From: Prosthecobacter sp.
GTDB lineage: Bacteria; Verrucomicrobiota; Verrucomicrobiia; Verrucomicrobiales; Verrucomicrobiaceae
DNA: 64,000 bases
Direction: 5' to 3'
Assembly (NCBI GenBank): GCA_021733925.1
Contig: JAIPJY010000013.1
Location: forward strand, 78,514-142,513
In this document: positions 28,701-37,970 of the stretch, in pieces
Layout of the letters: each line of letters starts with the position of its first letter
Position numbering within the stretch: the stretch's first letter is position 1
Notes under the pieces: generated by a model
Told to the model about the DNA's origin: nothing
The model's input: only the letters and a program-made list of their open reading frames with translations
The model's database searches: none
Made by a program: the position numbers and the translations under genes

Positions 28701-31700
28701 AGAAACCCAAACCTCTACTCCGCAGGCCGTGAGATCGGCGATGAGTACCGCTACATTCTCGAACGCCGTTACGCCAAGCTCTTCCCCGGCAACATGCTCA
28801 CCCGTCCCGGTCTGCTGCTGAACCCATGGGAGATCCGAACCACCGACCTCGACGAACTCGCCCAACTCGGAGGACAGTCCGCCGCAATGACTCGCGGAGG
28901 AAGAGCAGGAACCGCCAACGACGCCGACAAAATGATCGGAAAGAAGATGAAAGCCCAGGCCGGCCCTCAAGGCGGCACCAATCTCGACTTCCTCGCTGCG
29001 TCCGCCCCGGTCATCTACAATCTCGTGCCCGACAAAGACGGCGTCGTCCGCATCGAACGCAAAGCCCTCGGCGACCGCCAGCATGTCCAGATTTACGCCG
29101 AAGACCTGCAAAACGCTTCCTGGCGCACACTCACGCTGCCGGAATCGCCCACAAAGTTTGCCGATCAGCGCCTCGAACGAAATCTTGATCCCGCGACGCC
29201 CTTCACGCAGAAAAAGGAAATCACCGTACTCGAAACCGGCAAGGCCCTCACCCTCGCCGACATCCTCACCAGCGAGCTCGAAACCTACGACACCCTCGGC
29301 GGCATCCACTCCCTGTTCACCACGCTCAGCAGCAATGGCAACCTCACCGAATTCGCATGGCTGTTGAACTGGCCCAAGCTCAAGGAGGATGAAAAACGCG
29401 CCAAATACGGCGAGTTCGCCTGCCATGAGCTGAACTTCTTTCTCTCCCGCAAAGACAAGCCCTTCTTCGATGCCGTGGTCAAACCCTACCTCGCCAACAA
29501 GAAGGACAAGACCTTCATGGACGAGTATCTCCTCGGTCTCGATCTCACCCCATACCTCGAACCTTGGGCCTACGCTCGTCTCAACATCGTCGAACGCATC
29601 CTGCTCGCACAACGCATCAATAACGAAGCACCGAATACCGCCCGCCATGTCCGAGAGCTTTGGGAAATGATTCCACCGAATCCTGAACAACATGATTACC
29701 TCTTTGAAACGGCTCTTCGAGGTCGGGCGATGGAGTTTGCAGATGCGGCGGCCAGTGGAGACTTGGAGAAAGCAAAAAATCAAGCCGCTGAGGCGGCCCC
29801 ACCACCGCCTCCCATGTCGCCTAAGCCGGAAGCGGCAGCAGCTCCAGCAGATCCCTTTGCCGCTGGCATGGGTGCCGGGATGGCCCTTGGCAATAATGCC
29901 ACAAGCAATCTGAGTCGCAGCATGACTGCCGTGGAACTTCAGCAGCTTCCAACAGTGAAAAAGGCCAATGTCGTTGACGAAAAGCCCAGCGAAATGGAGC
30001 AACTCGGTGAGAAACGAGAAGAGACCTTCCGTAAATCAGTTGCGAACGGCTGGGCAGAAAACGAAAGCGACAAGTCACCCATCATCGGAGCTTTAGCCTA
30101 TTTCGGCACAGGAGATGTCAGGGATGCACAGCAGCAAGTCCGCATCCTATTCCGCGCCCTCGGCCCGACCAAAGAATGGGCGGAAAACAACTACTACAAG
30201 CTGCGCATCACCGAGCAGGATGCCGACCTCGTCACCGTGAACGCCTTCTGGCGCGATTATGCTGCCTGGGTGGCAGCAGGATCAAAGACCGGCTTTGTCT
30301 CTTCCAACGTCGCCGAAGCCAGCCGCAACTTCACCGAGATGATGCTCGCGCTCGCCGTGCTTGACCTTCCCTTTGAGGCTCCAAAGCACAGCACGAAGGC
30401 TGACAATGGAACATTCACTTTCACCGCAGGCGGACCCTGCATCGTATATCACAAAGAGATCAAACCTGCCGCTGTCGAAAAGAACGCGCAGGGTCAGCTC
30501 CTCGTCTCCCAAAGCTTCTTCCGTCAAAGCGACCGCTACCGCATGGAGGGGAATGAGAAGTTCGAGAAATATGTCACCACCGAGTTCCTCACCGGCGCGA
30601 CGTATGGCGCAAACATCGTCGTCACCAATCCCACCAGCAGCCCGGTAAAGGCTGTGGTGCTGCTGCAGATCCCGCAGGGCTCCCTGCCCGTGCTCGGTAG
30701 CAAGGCCACCGACTCACGCCAGATTCGGCTGGAGCCTTACACCACCCAGACCTTCGAGTATCACTTCTACTTCCCGCTCGTGCCCGCCAAGGCCGGCCTG
30801 AAGTTCGTGCACTTTCCCGTAAACGTCGCCACCGGCACCACCACGGCTGGCGCGAAGCCCTTTGAATTCAACGTCGTGGCCAAGCTCACCGAAGTGGACA
30901 AAGCCTCATGGGATTATGTCTCGCAATACGGCAGCGAAGCCGAGGTCTTCACCTTCTTGGATCAAAACAATCTCGAAGGCCTCAACCTCTCTCGCGTGGC
31001 ATGGCGCTGCCGCCAGAGCGTGGACTTCTACCAGAAGTTGATCACCTTCATGCGCGGGCACCATGTGCGCGACGATGTCATCTCCAGCTATGCCCTGCTT
31101 CACAACGATGCTGCCACGCTGCGTGAGTGGTTGAAATACCACAATGAACTCCGCTACGGCCCCTACCTGTCGAGCCCTCTCCTCACGCTCGATCCCATCG
31201 AACGCCGCAGCTACGAGCACCTTGAATACTCCCCGCTGGTCAATCAACGCGCCGACCGTGTTGGCAGCGAGTGGCGCATCGCCAATCCTGCGGTGCTGAC
31301 CCAGTACTCTGACCTCCTCGGCATCCTCGCGCACAAGCCGCAGCTCGACGCCATGGACAACATGAGCGTGGCCTACTTCCTCTTCCTGCAAGACCGCGTG
31401 GAAGAAGCACTGACCCGCTTCAAATCCATCGACGCCACCAAGCTGCCCACGAAAATCCAGCACGACTACTTCCAGTGCTACGCCGCCTTCTATGAAGGCG
31501 ATCTCGCCGCTGCACGCGGTCTCGCAGCAAAGTACGCCGATCATCCCGTCCCACGCTGGAAGCTGCTCTTTGCCGATGTGGCCACGCAGATCACCGAGAT
31601 CGAAGGCAAGGAAGCAAAGACAGAAAAAGGCGACAAGCCGGACCGCGAAAAGCAGCAGGCCGAACTCGGCTCCACCGAACCCGGTTTTGACTTCAAAGTC

Positions 31701-32330
31701 GAAAACATGAAAATCGCTTTGAACTGGAAAAACCTCCAGGAAGTCACGCTGAACTACTACCTCATGGACCCCGAGTTCAGCTTCAGCAGCAATCCCTTCG
31801 TGAGCCAGGACGCCGGACGCTTCAGCATCATCAAGCCAAACAAAACGGCCACGCAGACACTCCCAAAAAATCAGACCACGCTCGACCTCGCGTTGCCCGC
31901 CGAATTCGCCAAGGCGAACGTCCTTGTCGAAGTCCTTGGTGCCGGACAGCGCAAGACCCAGGCCTACCACGCCAACACCCTGAAACTCACGCTCTCCGAA
32001 AACTACGGCCGCCTCGAAGCCCGCGACACCGCCACCGACAAGCCCCTGCCGAAAACCTACGTCAAAGTATACGCACGCCTCGACAACGGCACCGTGCGCT
32101 TCTTCAAGGACGGCTACACCGACCTTCGCGGCCGCTTTGACTACGCGAGCCTCAACGGCCCCGAAAATACGCAGCCTCAACCCACACCCTACGAAGCTGC
32201 ACCCGCCAACGGCCTCGACTATCAGATGCTCAAGCCAGCCGAGCTGCACAACATCGAAAAACTCTCCCTCCTCATCCTCAGCGACACCCACGGCGCGACA
32301 GTGAAGGAGGTAAACCCGCCAGGACGCTAG
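25764..32330 (+). CDS. Giant exported protein with alpha-2-macroglobulin-like beta domains
   Basis: A 2188-residue protein with a clear signal peptide (MKLLALALLLPLTALA). The first ~420 residues are helical. From about 430 to 900 there are repeated beta-sandwich-like stretches resembling the macroglobulin (MG) domains of large bacterial A2M-type proteins, e.g. 'DDIQFDVTVKNTPKLIVKI' and 'GEPIADQQVIFTFKHREF'. No thioester motif (CGEQ) is present, so it cannot be a classic trapping A2M. A proline/alanine-rich linker lies near 1350, a repeat-like helical part near 1800-1930, and a beta-rich end. The start at 25764 is set by the signal peptide; the frame extends 36 codons upstream. Codon and base composition shift around 28.3 and 29.7-30.1 kb, hinting at a patchwork origin. 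The function is unknown. Confidence 0.75.
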   Translation: MKLLALALLLPLTALADNEIGFIERFALAADREKALGELVPGSEEYYFFHALHYQNVRDFANLVRILNQWRERVPNENEARRIILNREAILDYERNPQATLKYLIERLGIRHDHQQEVRDQKPDLPTQLDPVKISREVFLRDALNNDRSLASLSQEALASLIRDQVQLSPDQRRSVLSKLQRPDVPNLVQAIIADLQSDKSRTFGSLPIHRSLLPEQLDALLQTFPQWLGQQAFVYTRLRKMAPSADVNLEYDDAERVAWLDRVWAFAQKLAPSQNTLKARILYLRLDHDRKQGVYDRSRFIEYLKLPRQLGYINYTYIKDVRPGELSNLNADLSEPLLLSPPIGTDETLVREYFLHLFASEVKPDADPNEVLAQWTPYIAEEWLTPVLAEALITHRIGSPEHWASLLTPTAFQQLKDRVDIEFPATNEPQFTLGDDIQFDVTVKNTPKLIVKIFELNTLNFFQTQQRQLNTDLNLDGLVANSEQTHAFDSGPFTRTRQTFKFPELKGKRGAWIIEFIGGGRSSRALIRTGQFQILQQTGPSGDLILVLDEKHQPVNDAVAWFEGRKLVRNDKFGRIIIPFTNQPGTKNLIIGDAAGTFATLASFTHHAEDYRLDAQFHIEREQLLARREATLAVRTTLMIGEAHLSPELLTEPKLTITSTTLDGISTTREVKDLKLSAGSDLTHTLTVPERLASLTVTFSAKVDVVSAGGTKKDLTASHTWTLNGIDKTDAVNDGHLSTFAGQRVFELLGKNGEPIADQQVIFTFKHREFNRTQVIPLRTDAQGRVNLGKLASIESVTAKIPNGRQTLWPLEDADNTLSTTIHAKEGELIQVPFSGGRDLMATLLLEVRAGTFTADHSGKIDPTLKGQQGFLAIRDLKPGDYSLRIPYSDQLITLKVTQGDTIGGWVLGKHRQLELKGNTPLNIANITSDKEFITVKLANSSPFARVHFAASRFDPGSGIFGELGGFTRFGAASGTPARNPNLYSAGREIGDEYRYILERRYAKLFPGNMLTRPGLLLNPWEIRTTDLDELAQLGGQSAAMTRGGRAGTANDADKMIGKKMKAQAGPQGGTNLDFLAASAPVIYNLVPDKDGVVRIERKALGDRQHVQIYAEDLQNASWRTLTLPESPTKFADQRLERNLDPATPFTQKKEITVLETGKALTLADILTSELETYDTLGGIHSLFTTLSSNGNLTEFAWLLNWPKLKEDEKRAKYGEFACHELNFFLSRKDKPFFDAVVKPYLANKKDKTFMDEYLLGLDLTPYLEPWAYARLNIVERILLAQRINNEAPNTARHVRELWEMIPPNPEQHDYLFETALRGRAMEFADAAASGDLEKAKNQAAEAAPPPPPMSPKPEAAAAPADPFAAGMGAGMALGNNATSNLSRSMTAVELQQLPTVKKANVVDEKPSEMEQLGEKREETFRKSVANGWAENESDKSPIIGALAYFGTGDVRDAQQQVRILFRALGPTKEWAENNYYKLRITEQDADLVTVNAFWRDYAAWVAAGSKTGFVSSNVAEASRNFTEMMLALAVLDLPFEAPKHSTKADNGTFTFTAGGPCIVYHKEIKPAAVEKNAQGQLLVSQSFFRQSDRYRMEGNEKFEKYVTTEFLTGATYGANIVVTNPTSSPVKAVVLLQIPQGSLPVLGSKATDSRQIRLEPYTTQTFEYHFYFPLVPAKAGLKFVHFPVNVATGTTTAGAKPFEFNVVAKLTEVDKASWDYVSQYGSEAEVFTFLDQNNLEGLNLSRVAWRCRQSVDFYQKLITFMRGHHVRDDVISSYALLHNDAATLREWLKYHNELRYGPYLSSPLLTLDPIERRSYEHLEYSPLVNQRADRVGSEWRIANPAVLTQYSDLLGILAHKPQLDAMDNMSVAYFLFLQDRVEEALTRFKSIDATKLPTKIQHDYFQCYAAFYEGDLAAARGLAAKYADHPVPRWKLLFADVATQITEIEGKEAKTEKGDKPDREKQQAELGSTEPGFDFKVENMKIALNWKNLQEVTLNYYLMDPEFSFSSNPFVSQDAGRFSIIKPNKTATQTLPKNQTTLDLALPAEFAKANVLVEVLGAGQRKTQAYHANTLKLTLSENYGRLEARDTATDKPLPKTYVKVYARLDNGTVRFFKDGYTDLRGRFDYASLNGPENTQPQPTPYEAAPANGLDYQMLKPAELHNIEKLSLLILSDTHGATVKEVNPPGR

Positions 32331-32726
32331 GCGGTGTCTTGGCAAATCAATGGAGTACCTTTGACGTCGGGGGAAAATGCCTGCTTTCACCGCACCAAGG
32401 ACGGCGCAGCTTTTTGAGCGCCTGCGACGCGACAGACCCGAAATCTCGGACCCGCAGCAGCGGTTCCCTACCTTCCCTTTTCGCGCGCCGCTTCCTGCAG
32501 GACTGGTAGGGACGCGTTGTGCGCGTCCCTGGAATCCTTCGTCCCTGCGCGGGCTGCTTTCATCTTCACTCTCCCCCTTTCCAAAAACTCCCTCTCTCTC
32601 GGCCTGCCACCAACCCCTGCATCTTTCCTCCAGAGTGCCGTCCTCTATTTGCAAAGACACCGTCTAGATTCATCTACCATGAGAGAACCCGCCTTCTTCG
32701 AGCGTGAAGAAGGCGCTTCACCAACC
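32331..32726. repeat. Non-coding gap with repeat-like hairpin
   Basis: This 396-bp stretch between the giant protein and the metallo-beta-lactamase gene has no convincing gene. It holds a perfect 9-bp inverted repeat at 32508-32530 (AGGGACGCG / CGCGTCCCT, 5-nt loop) and a pyrimidine-rich half (about 32560-32640). The hairpin resembles short interspersed intergenic repeats common in verrucomicrobial genomes, from general impression only. An in-frame extension of the downstream gene crosses it but has no coding character. Confidence 0.45.
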
Positions 32727-33776
32727 ATGAAATCCATCCTCGCCGCTCTTCTAGCCTTCACCCTCACTCTCTCCGCGCGTGACCAGACCCTCGACATCTA
32801 CTGGATCGACTCCGAAGGCGGTGGCTCGACTCTGATCGTAACTCCATCTGGCGAATCAGTCCTCATCGACACCGGCAATCCGGGCGGACGCGATCCTCAA
32901 CGCATCAAAAAAGTCGCCACGGAGCAGGCTAAGCTCACCCGCATCGACCACGTCATCATCACCCACTTTCATGCCGACCACTTCGGCGGTCTGGCCGAAC
33001 TGGCCGAGTTGATGCCCGTCGGAACACTCTACGACAAAGGCGTCCCAGAGGGCAGTCCCGACGGCAAGGCTCAGGACATGCGCTGGACATTGACCAGCCG
33101 CCCCTATCGCGATGCCAAAGTGGAAAAGCGTATCACGCTGGCCCCAGGTGCCGTCGTGCCACTCAAACAAACCGAAGGCAGCCCCAAGCTCACGCTGCGC
33201 TGCCTGGGCGCGAATCAGCAGTTCATCCCCCCTTACCCCGACCAATCCGAAAACCCTCTCAAAGGCACCGTTCCTCCCAAAGCCGCCGACCCGACCGACA
33301 ACGCGAACAGCGTCGTCATGCTGCTGCAGTTCGGCAACTTCCGCTTCTTCGACGGCGGCGATCTCTCATGGAATGTGGAAGAAAAACTCGTCTCTCCCTT
33401 CAATCTCGTCGGCACCGTCGATCTCTATCAGGTGAACCATCACGGCCTGGATTCGAGCAACAATCCCATGCTCATCCACAGCCTCCAGCCCACGGTTTCA
33501 GTGATGAACAACGGCCCTCGCAAAGGCACCAGCAAATCCGCCATGGACGCTCTCAAATCAACCCCGACAATCCAGGCGATGTATCAGGTGCATGAAAACG
33601 TCCGCGACGACCATGAGAACACGGCGGACAAAACGATGATCGCCAACCACGGCGATCTGGCCGAAGGCTGTGCCGCCGAACACATCCACTGCACCGTCAG
33701 TGCCGATGGGAAAAGCTACACCGTCGAGGTGCCTTCGCAGAAACACAGCCGCACTTTCCAAACACGCGAAAAATAA
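32727..33776 (+). CDS. Exported metallo-beta-lactamase fold hydrolase
   Basis: A 350-residue exported MBL-fold protein of the ComEC/Rec2 C-terminal type. It has a signal peptide (about 1-16) and the metal motif '[11 protein letters not shown]' (HxHxDH form). A later '[20 protein letters not shown]' carries the family's second His, and the end has '[15 protein letters not shown]'. Stand-alone secreted members occur widely in these phyla; substrates are unknown, though a nuclease role is often suspected. The start at 32727 is selected for the signal peptide over ATG 32679. Confidence 0.82.
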   Translation: MKSILAALLAFTLTLSARDQTLDIYWIDSEGGGSTLIVTPSGESVLIDTGNPGGRDPQRIKKVATEQAKLTRIDHVIITHFHADHFGGLAELAELMPVGTLYDKGVPEGSPDGKAQDMRWTLTSRPYRDAKVEKRITLAPGAVVPLKQTEGSPKLTLRCLGANQQFIPPYPDQSENPLKGTVPPKAADPTDNANSVVMLLQFGNFRFFDGGDLSWNVEEKLVSPFNLVGTVDLYQVNHHGLDSSNNPMLIHSLQPTVSVMNNGPRKGTSKSAMDALKSTPTIQAMYQVHENVRDDHENTADKTMIANHGDLAEGCAAEHIHCTVSADGKSYTVEVPSQKHSRTFQTREK

Positions 33777-33845
33777 CGGCTTGGCATGAAAGCCACTCGA
33801 CCAAGGCCGGTCATCGCGGTGTTTGAAAGCTGGAATACCAGAGCA

Positions 33846-33875
33846 GCGCGACAGCGTCTTGGAGTGCGGTCGCGC
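33846..33875. repeat. Intergenic inverted repeat
   Basis: In the 226-bp gap between the convergent MBL and isochorismatase genes, GCGCGAC at 33846-33852 is inverted as GTCGCGC at 33869-33875 with a 16-nt loop that reads 'AGCGTCTTGGAGTGCG'. The core looks like a dispersed intergenic repeat of verrucomicrobial genomes, but only one copy is visible here. It may also act as a terminator. The rest of the gap has no gene. Confidence 0.4.
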
Positions 33876-34002
33876 AGATGCACGGCGCAAGCCTGCATCG
33901 GAGCTACCGCTTTCGCAGGGTAAAAAATGCGCTTCGTCCTGAATCCGCCTCCAGCAGCGAAAGCAGCCTCTACAAGCGTTTTTCAGCAAGGAGCAGGCCG
34001 CA

Positions 34003-35625
34003 TCATTTCCTCTCACCTTGGCTGGCGCGAATCACCGGTGCCAGCCACTTGGCCGTCTCATCGGCAATCACGTTATAACCCGCAAGGTTCGGATGGCGAT
34101 CCCCCGCCCAGCCGGGCAGATGGCCAAAGATGCCGTCGAGGTGGTTGTCGAGCACGACCACGGTCGGATCCGCGCCTGGCTGGATATATGGCGTAGCAAA
34201 GCCTCGCAGGTTCTCCGGGATCTTCGCCAGCGGATAGCGGCGGTAGTTCAGCATGTCGGGACCCTTCTTCAATTCCGCGAGGTACCGTGGCGCGATGTCA
34301 AAAAGCGTGAGCTTTTCTTCAGCGGCGATCTTCGTGACGACGTCATTGATGTCTGCATGCAAACTCTCAAGCGTGTAAGGAATGACCGTCATGGGAATGA
34401 GCATGGCGTTAGGATGGTCTGCATGCAGGCGGGCAAGCAGTTCTCGGAAGTCCTTGGGGAAGTTCGCTTTGAAATCCTCACGTCGGGCAACGTCGTTGAT
34501 CCCGTAGCGAATGAAAATGTAGTCGGCCTGCGGCTTGGTTTTCACCGCCTTGTCGTAGCGGGTGTCCAGCAGCCGGCGAATGTACTCACCACTCACACCT
34601 TCGTTATAAACATCGCACGGAGGCAGGTCGGCTTCGGCGGCCAGCTTGATTCGCAGCGTGTCCTCAATCTGCGGTTCATCCGGCGCGAGTTTCTTTGGAA
34701 TGCTGGCCTCGGTGGTGCTGTCGCCGAGCAGGATGATCTGCAGGCGCTTTTTGCCCGCCGTGGCATCGCTAAAGCCAAAGGGCTTGCCATCGATGAACTG
34801 ATCCGACGTGATCGTGGGGCAGATGCGTTTTTCCACATGCGCGACGAACAGCTCCGTGCCACGGGAGTGACTCACGAATGGCCAGCGCGCCGGATTGTAC
34901 ATCGTGTCCGTCAGATCGCGCATGAGGACAACGTGCTTGCCGTTCTTCGCCATCTGGCGCAGCCCAAAGGGCCGGCCGGAGACGCACATGTTGAGGTGCA
35001 CCCCCATGAGGATCACGTTGTCGATGTTGCGCGCTTCCAGCAGATTCCAAATCTCAACACCACTGTCGCTGACAGCATCTTTCTCCTGATCAATTCGCAG
35101 CACGTCGATCTGCTTCGTCCACGGCGCTTTCGGATTGAGTCCCTTCGTAGCCAGTTCCTTGGCCCAGGCGGCATGCTCGGCAGGATCGTCGTCCTCGCCG
35201 CCATCAGTTTGATCCAACGGATACACAGCCATCTCTTCCGCCGGAATTTGTTTACACCACTCGGCAATTTTGTCCGGCAGACGTGCCGCAGCAGGCGCAG
35301 TCTTCGCGCGTTCACGCGCAGGCGTGCCTTCATAAGGCTTCATGCAGCTGCTCGGTGCATGGATGATGAGCACACCATCTTTGCGAGCCTTTTCCAGCAC
35401 CTCGTTCATGCGCGGCGCCATCTCAACCTCACGCGTCACAGCGTTTTTACAGTGGTGCAGATCCCACATGTCACAGACGATGATGGCAGTGCGGGATGGG
35501 AGCCATGCCTCCTTCACCAGCGTCGTTTTACCGGCAGGAGCACGCGACTGGAGCGTGAGGGAGAGCGGAGTTTCGGCCGCGAGAGCCGAGACCGTGAATG
35601 CGAGGAGGAGTGCGAGCGTCTTCAT
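34003..35625 (-). CDS. Exported isochorismatase-family / SGNH hydrolase fusion
   Basis: A 540-residue exported two-domain protein. After a signal peptide (1-16) the first domain (about 40-285) is a cysteine hydrolase of the isochorismatase family: 'TAIIVCDMWDLHHC' with the catalytic Asp, and the nucleophile Cys in 'VILMGVHLNMCVSG'. The second domain (about 295-530) is an SGNH/GDSL hydrolase with nucleophile S303 in 'LLGDSTTEA', 'IRYGINDV' and the Asp/His block 'DRHPNLAGYN'. Both active sites look complete. The pairing suggests removal of two different groups from one substrate (amide and ester), which is inference. It lies 3 bp downstream of the ceramidase-like gene and is probably cotranscribed with it. 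Confidence 0.85.
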   Translation of the reverse strand: MKTLALLLAFTVSALAAETPLSLTLQSRAPAGKTTLVKEAWLPSRTAIIVCDMWDLHHCKNAVTREVEMAPRMNEVLEKARKDGVLIIHAPSSCMKPYEGTPARERAKTAPAAARLPDKIAEWCKQIPAEEMAVYPLDQTDGGEDDDPAEHAAWAKELATKGLNPKAPWTKQIDVLRIDQEKDAVSDSGVEIWNLLEARNIDNVILMGVHLNMCVSGRPFGLRQMAKNGKHVVLMRDLTDTMYNPARWPFVSHSRGTELFVAHVEKRICPTITSDQFIDGKPFGFSDATAGKKRLQIILLGDSTTEASIPKKLAPDEPQIEDTLRIKLAAEADLPPCDVYNEGVSGEYIRRLLDTRYDKAVKTKPQADYIFIRYGINDVARREDFKANFPKDFRELLARLHADHPNAMLIPMTVIPYTLESLHADINDVVTKIAAEEKLTLFDIAPRYLAELKKGPDMLNYRRYPLAKIPENLRGFATPYIQPGADPTVVVLDNHLDGIFGHLPGWAGDRHPNLAGYNVIADETAKWLAPVIRASQGERK

Positions 35626-35628
35626 GGA

Positions 35629-36951
35629 TTATCGGGAAAGTTTTTGATGCAGTTCATGGACTTTGGCGGCGATGCGTTCTTCCACGCTTTCCGCCCAGCC
35701 GGCCGCAGCTTCGTAGCCTCCTTCTTTGAGAACCCGAAGGCTGGGGACATAGCCGGTGTAGTCATTTGAATAACCGGCCACCCATATACCGGCTTCACCG
35801 GCAAACTCACGCTTGAAGCGCAGGGAGTAATCCACCACGACTTCGCTGCCGAGTGTGATGAAGGTGAGATCATTGCCAAGCTTGATCACCTGCACCGGGT
35901 AGTCGTGATCTGCGCGCCCCACCTTGGCGTAGCTGAGTTTGATTTCCTCATACGCAGCGCGGATCGGCCCGTTCACAGGACGCGGATTGACGACGAGGGC
36001 CATCTCGACGGTGTTGGAAAGCGAACGACCATGCTGCATCGAAAGCTCCAGATCCGTGACACCTGGAACGACATCGCTTCGACGTGGATAAGGGTTCTGA
36101 TCAGCGCCACAGCCCATCAAGAACAAGGCCGTGAAGCCCGGGCGATGCTCCTGCAGGTATTCCTGCGCAAAGCCCGCGTAATCTCCGCACCAGTTGTAAA
36201 AGCCGAGACTGGTGTTGTGGCAGGCGTAGCCAAACATGGTGGCCCGCAGCGTGCCATCAGGCGCTTCAATGCGTAGCGCAGGCACCTCATGATCCACAGG
36301 ACCGTCCGGATTGGGCGCCTTGTTCGCGTTCGGATGGTCGGGCGGCAGCGTGTAGTCACGGCGGCGGTTCATGGCGAAACCGCAGCGCGCTTTGCTCCAG
36401 GTAAGGCGCGCTGGTTGCATTTCCGCGAGCGCTTTCCCGATCAAGCCGACGAGGTCGTTTTGCAGCTTCTGCGTGTATTCCCACAAGTCTTTGGCCTTGG
36501 GGTTGTCCTTGTCTGCATCCGTCAGCGGAGCCGTCCGAAGTGAAGGACCACTGTGGGTATGTGATGCGTTCATCACCAGATGGGCAGGCGGCAGCCCAAA
36601 CTCCTTCTCCGCACGCTGCGCCACCGCATGCCTCAAAAGCTGTGGCACGCCGATGAGATCCAGCGTGACAAACACCAGCTTGTTTCCCTGCTCGTCTTCC
36701 AGAGCCAGCGCCTTGGCAAACAGATCCTGCACCTTGCCTTCCGCAGGCTTTTTGCGCCCTGCGTATCCGGCCATCCAGAGCAGCTTCTGCGGCGTCACCG
36801 CGACAGTGGCCGTTCCAGCTTTCCAATTCGCAGGCACATGAGGAGCCACCGATTTCGGCGGAGTTGGAGGCGAAAGCGGCGTGGCTCCCGGCGGCGCGGC
36901 AAGGACGGCACTAGTACAAAGAACGGCGAGCGAAAAAGCGCGGAGTGACAT
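35629..36951 (-). CDS. Neutral/alkaline ceramidase-like exported protein
   Basis: A 440-residue exported protein resembling the N-terminal catalytic domain of neutral/alkaline non-lysosomal ceramidases. A signal peptide (about 1-19) is followed by 'AGTATVAVTPQKLLWMAGYAGR', 'VFVTLDLIGVPQLLR', 'MNASHTHSGPSL' (metal and nucleophile region with HTHSGP), 'FGYACHNTSLGF' and 'GCGADQNPYPR'. Planctomycetes and Verrucomicrobia have many such proteins, and most are not known to act on ceramide. The start at 36951 fits the signal peptide. It overlaps nothing and diverges from the mannonate dehydratase gene over 52 bp. Confidence 0.85.
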   Translation of the reverse strand: MSLRAFSLAVLCTSAVLAAPPGATPLSPPTPPKSVAPHVPANWKAGTATVAVTPQKLLWMAGYAGRKKPAEGKVQDLFAKALALEDEQGNKLVFVTLDLIGVPQLLRHAVAQRAEKEFGLPPAHLVMNASHTHSGPSLRTAPLTDADKDNPKAKDLWEYTQKLQNDLVGLIGKALAEMQPARLTWSKARCGFAMNRRRDYTLPPDHPNANKAPNPDGPVDHEVPALRIEAPDGTLRATMFGYACHNTSLGFYNWCGDYAGFAQEYLQEHRPGFTALFLMGCGADQNPYPRRSDVVPGVTDLELSMQHGRSLSNTVEMALVVNPRPVNGPIRAAYEEIKLSYAKVGRADHDYPVQVIKLGNDLTFITLGSEVVVDYSLRFKREFAGEAGIWVAGYSNDYTGYVPSLRVLKEGGYEAAAGWAESVEERIAAKVHELHQKLSR

Positions 36952-37003
36952 GCACAAACTACGGGCGCGCCCACGTTGTTTGTTCACTCCGGAATCATCT
37001 TTC

Positions 37004-37969
37004 ATGCGCCTCGCCTCTGTCCTCACACCGCTCAACGATCACCATCTGGCCCTCGCGGCCCAGTGCGGCGTCGAAGAGATCACGGTGCGTTATCCAGGGC
37101 CGGAATTGGAGCCTCTGCTGCAAACCAAAGCGCAAATCGAGCGCCACGGCATGAAGCTGGGCATCATCGAAGGCTATCTGCCCATCGAGAAGCTCAAGAT
37201 CGGAAAGGACGATGGCAGTGACATGACGGCGATGAAACGGCTGCTTGAACACATGAGCGAGGCGGAAATCCCGCTGCTCTGCTACAACTTCATGGCCGGC
37301 ACCGACTGGGTGCGAACCAAACTGGATGCCACGGAGCGTGGCGGAGCGCTGGTGACGGCCTTTGATCTCAAAGAAGCGCAACAAGCCATGTCTTTGAACT
37401 CGACGGCGATTCAGGCTGGCGGCGAAACCATCACGGCAGATGCCCTGTGGACGAACTTGGAGCGCATGCTCGCCGAGCTGCTCCCCGCAGCAGAAAAACA
37501 AGGCGTGACGATGGTCATGCATCCCGATGACCCGCCGCTGGCCGAATTCGCCGGCAAGGCGCGCATCATGAACTGCGTCGAAAACTTCGAGCGGCTCATG
37601 CGCCTCGCACCGAGCCGGCACAATGCGATCTGTTTCTGCCAGGGCACCTTTGCGGAGATGGGCGCCGACATTCCCGCCGCCATCCGCCGGCTCGGCCATC
37701 ACATCCGCTACGTTCATTTTCGCGACGTGCGTGGCAACGCAGAGTGTTTTGCCGAGACGTTTCATGACAACGGCCCCACCGACATGGTTGCCGCCATGCG
37801 CGCCTATCACGACATCGGCTTCACCGGTCCCATGCGTCCCGATCATGTGCCGCAGCTCGACGGCGAAGAAGATGGCGAGCCCGGCTACACCATGATGGGC
37901 CGTTTGTTCGCCTATGGCTACATGCGTGGCCTGATTCAAAGCGTTCAAGCCAGCCCGCCCTCATCCTGA
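37004..37969 (+). CDS. Mannonate dehydratase-like enzyme
   Basis: A 321-residue TIM-barrel enzyme matching UxuA mannonate dehydratase: 'MVMHPDDPP', 'CFCQGTFAEMG', 'IRYVHFRDV', 'CFAETFHDNG', and 'MRPDHVPQL' carry the family metal-binding Cys, His and Asp residues. It would convert D-mannonate to 2-keto-3-deoxygluconate in hexuronate breakdown. It is shorter than E. coli UxuA (about 394) but close to the shorter versions. It starts the operon with an Nramp-like transporter (1-bp gap) and an enolase-superfamily enzyme, so the three probably handle one sugar acid. I give no symbol because substrate identity is inferred from family only. Confidence 0.85.
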   Translation: MRLASVLTPLNDHHLALAAQCGVEEITVRYPGPELEPLLQTKAQIERHGMKLGIIEGYLPIEKLKIGKDDGSDMTAMKRLLEHMSEAEIPLLCYNFMAGTDWVRTKLDATERGGALVTAFDLKEAQQAMSLNSTAIQAGGETITADALWTNLERMLAELLPAAEKQGVTMVMHPDDPPLAEFAGKARIMNCVENFERLMRLAPSRHNAICFCQGTFAEMGADIPAAIRRLGHHIRYVHFRDVRGNAECFAETFHDNGPTDMVAAMRAYHDIGFTGPMRPDHVPQLDGEEDGEPGYTMMGRLFAYGYMRGLIQSVQASPPSS

Positions 37970-37970
37970 C

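Noticed and set aside
30906-32660. 584-codon minus-strand open frame
   Set aside because: Antisense to the giant exported protein and running into a non-coding gap; glycine/valine/phenylalanine-rich shadow.
34018-35769. 583-codon plus-strand open frame
   Set aside because: Antisense to the isochorismatase-SGNH fusion with intact active-site motifs; no motif of its own.
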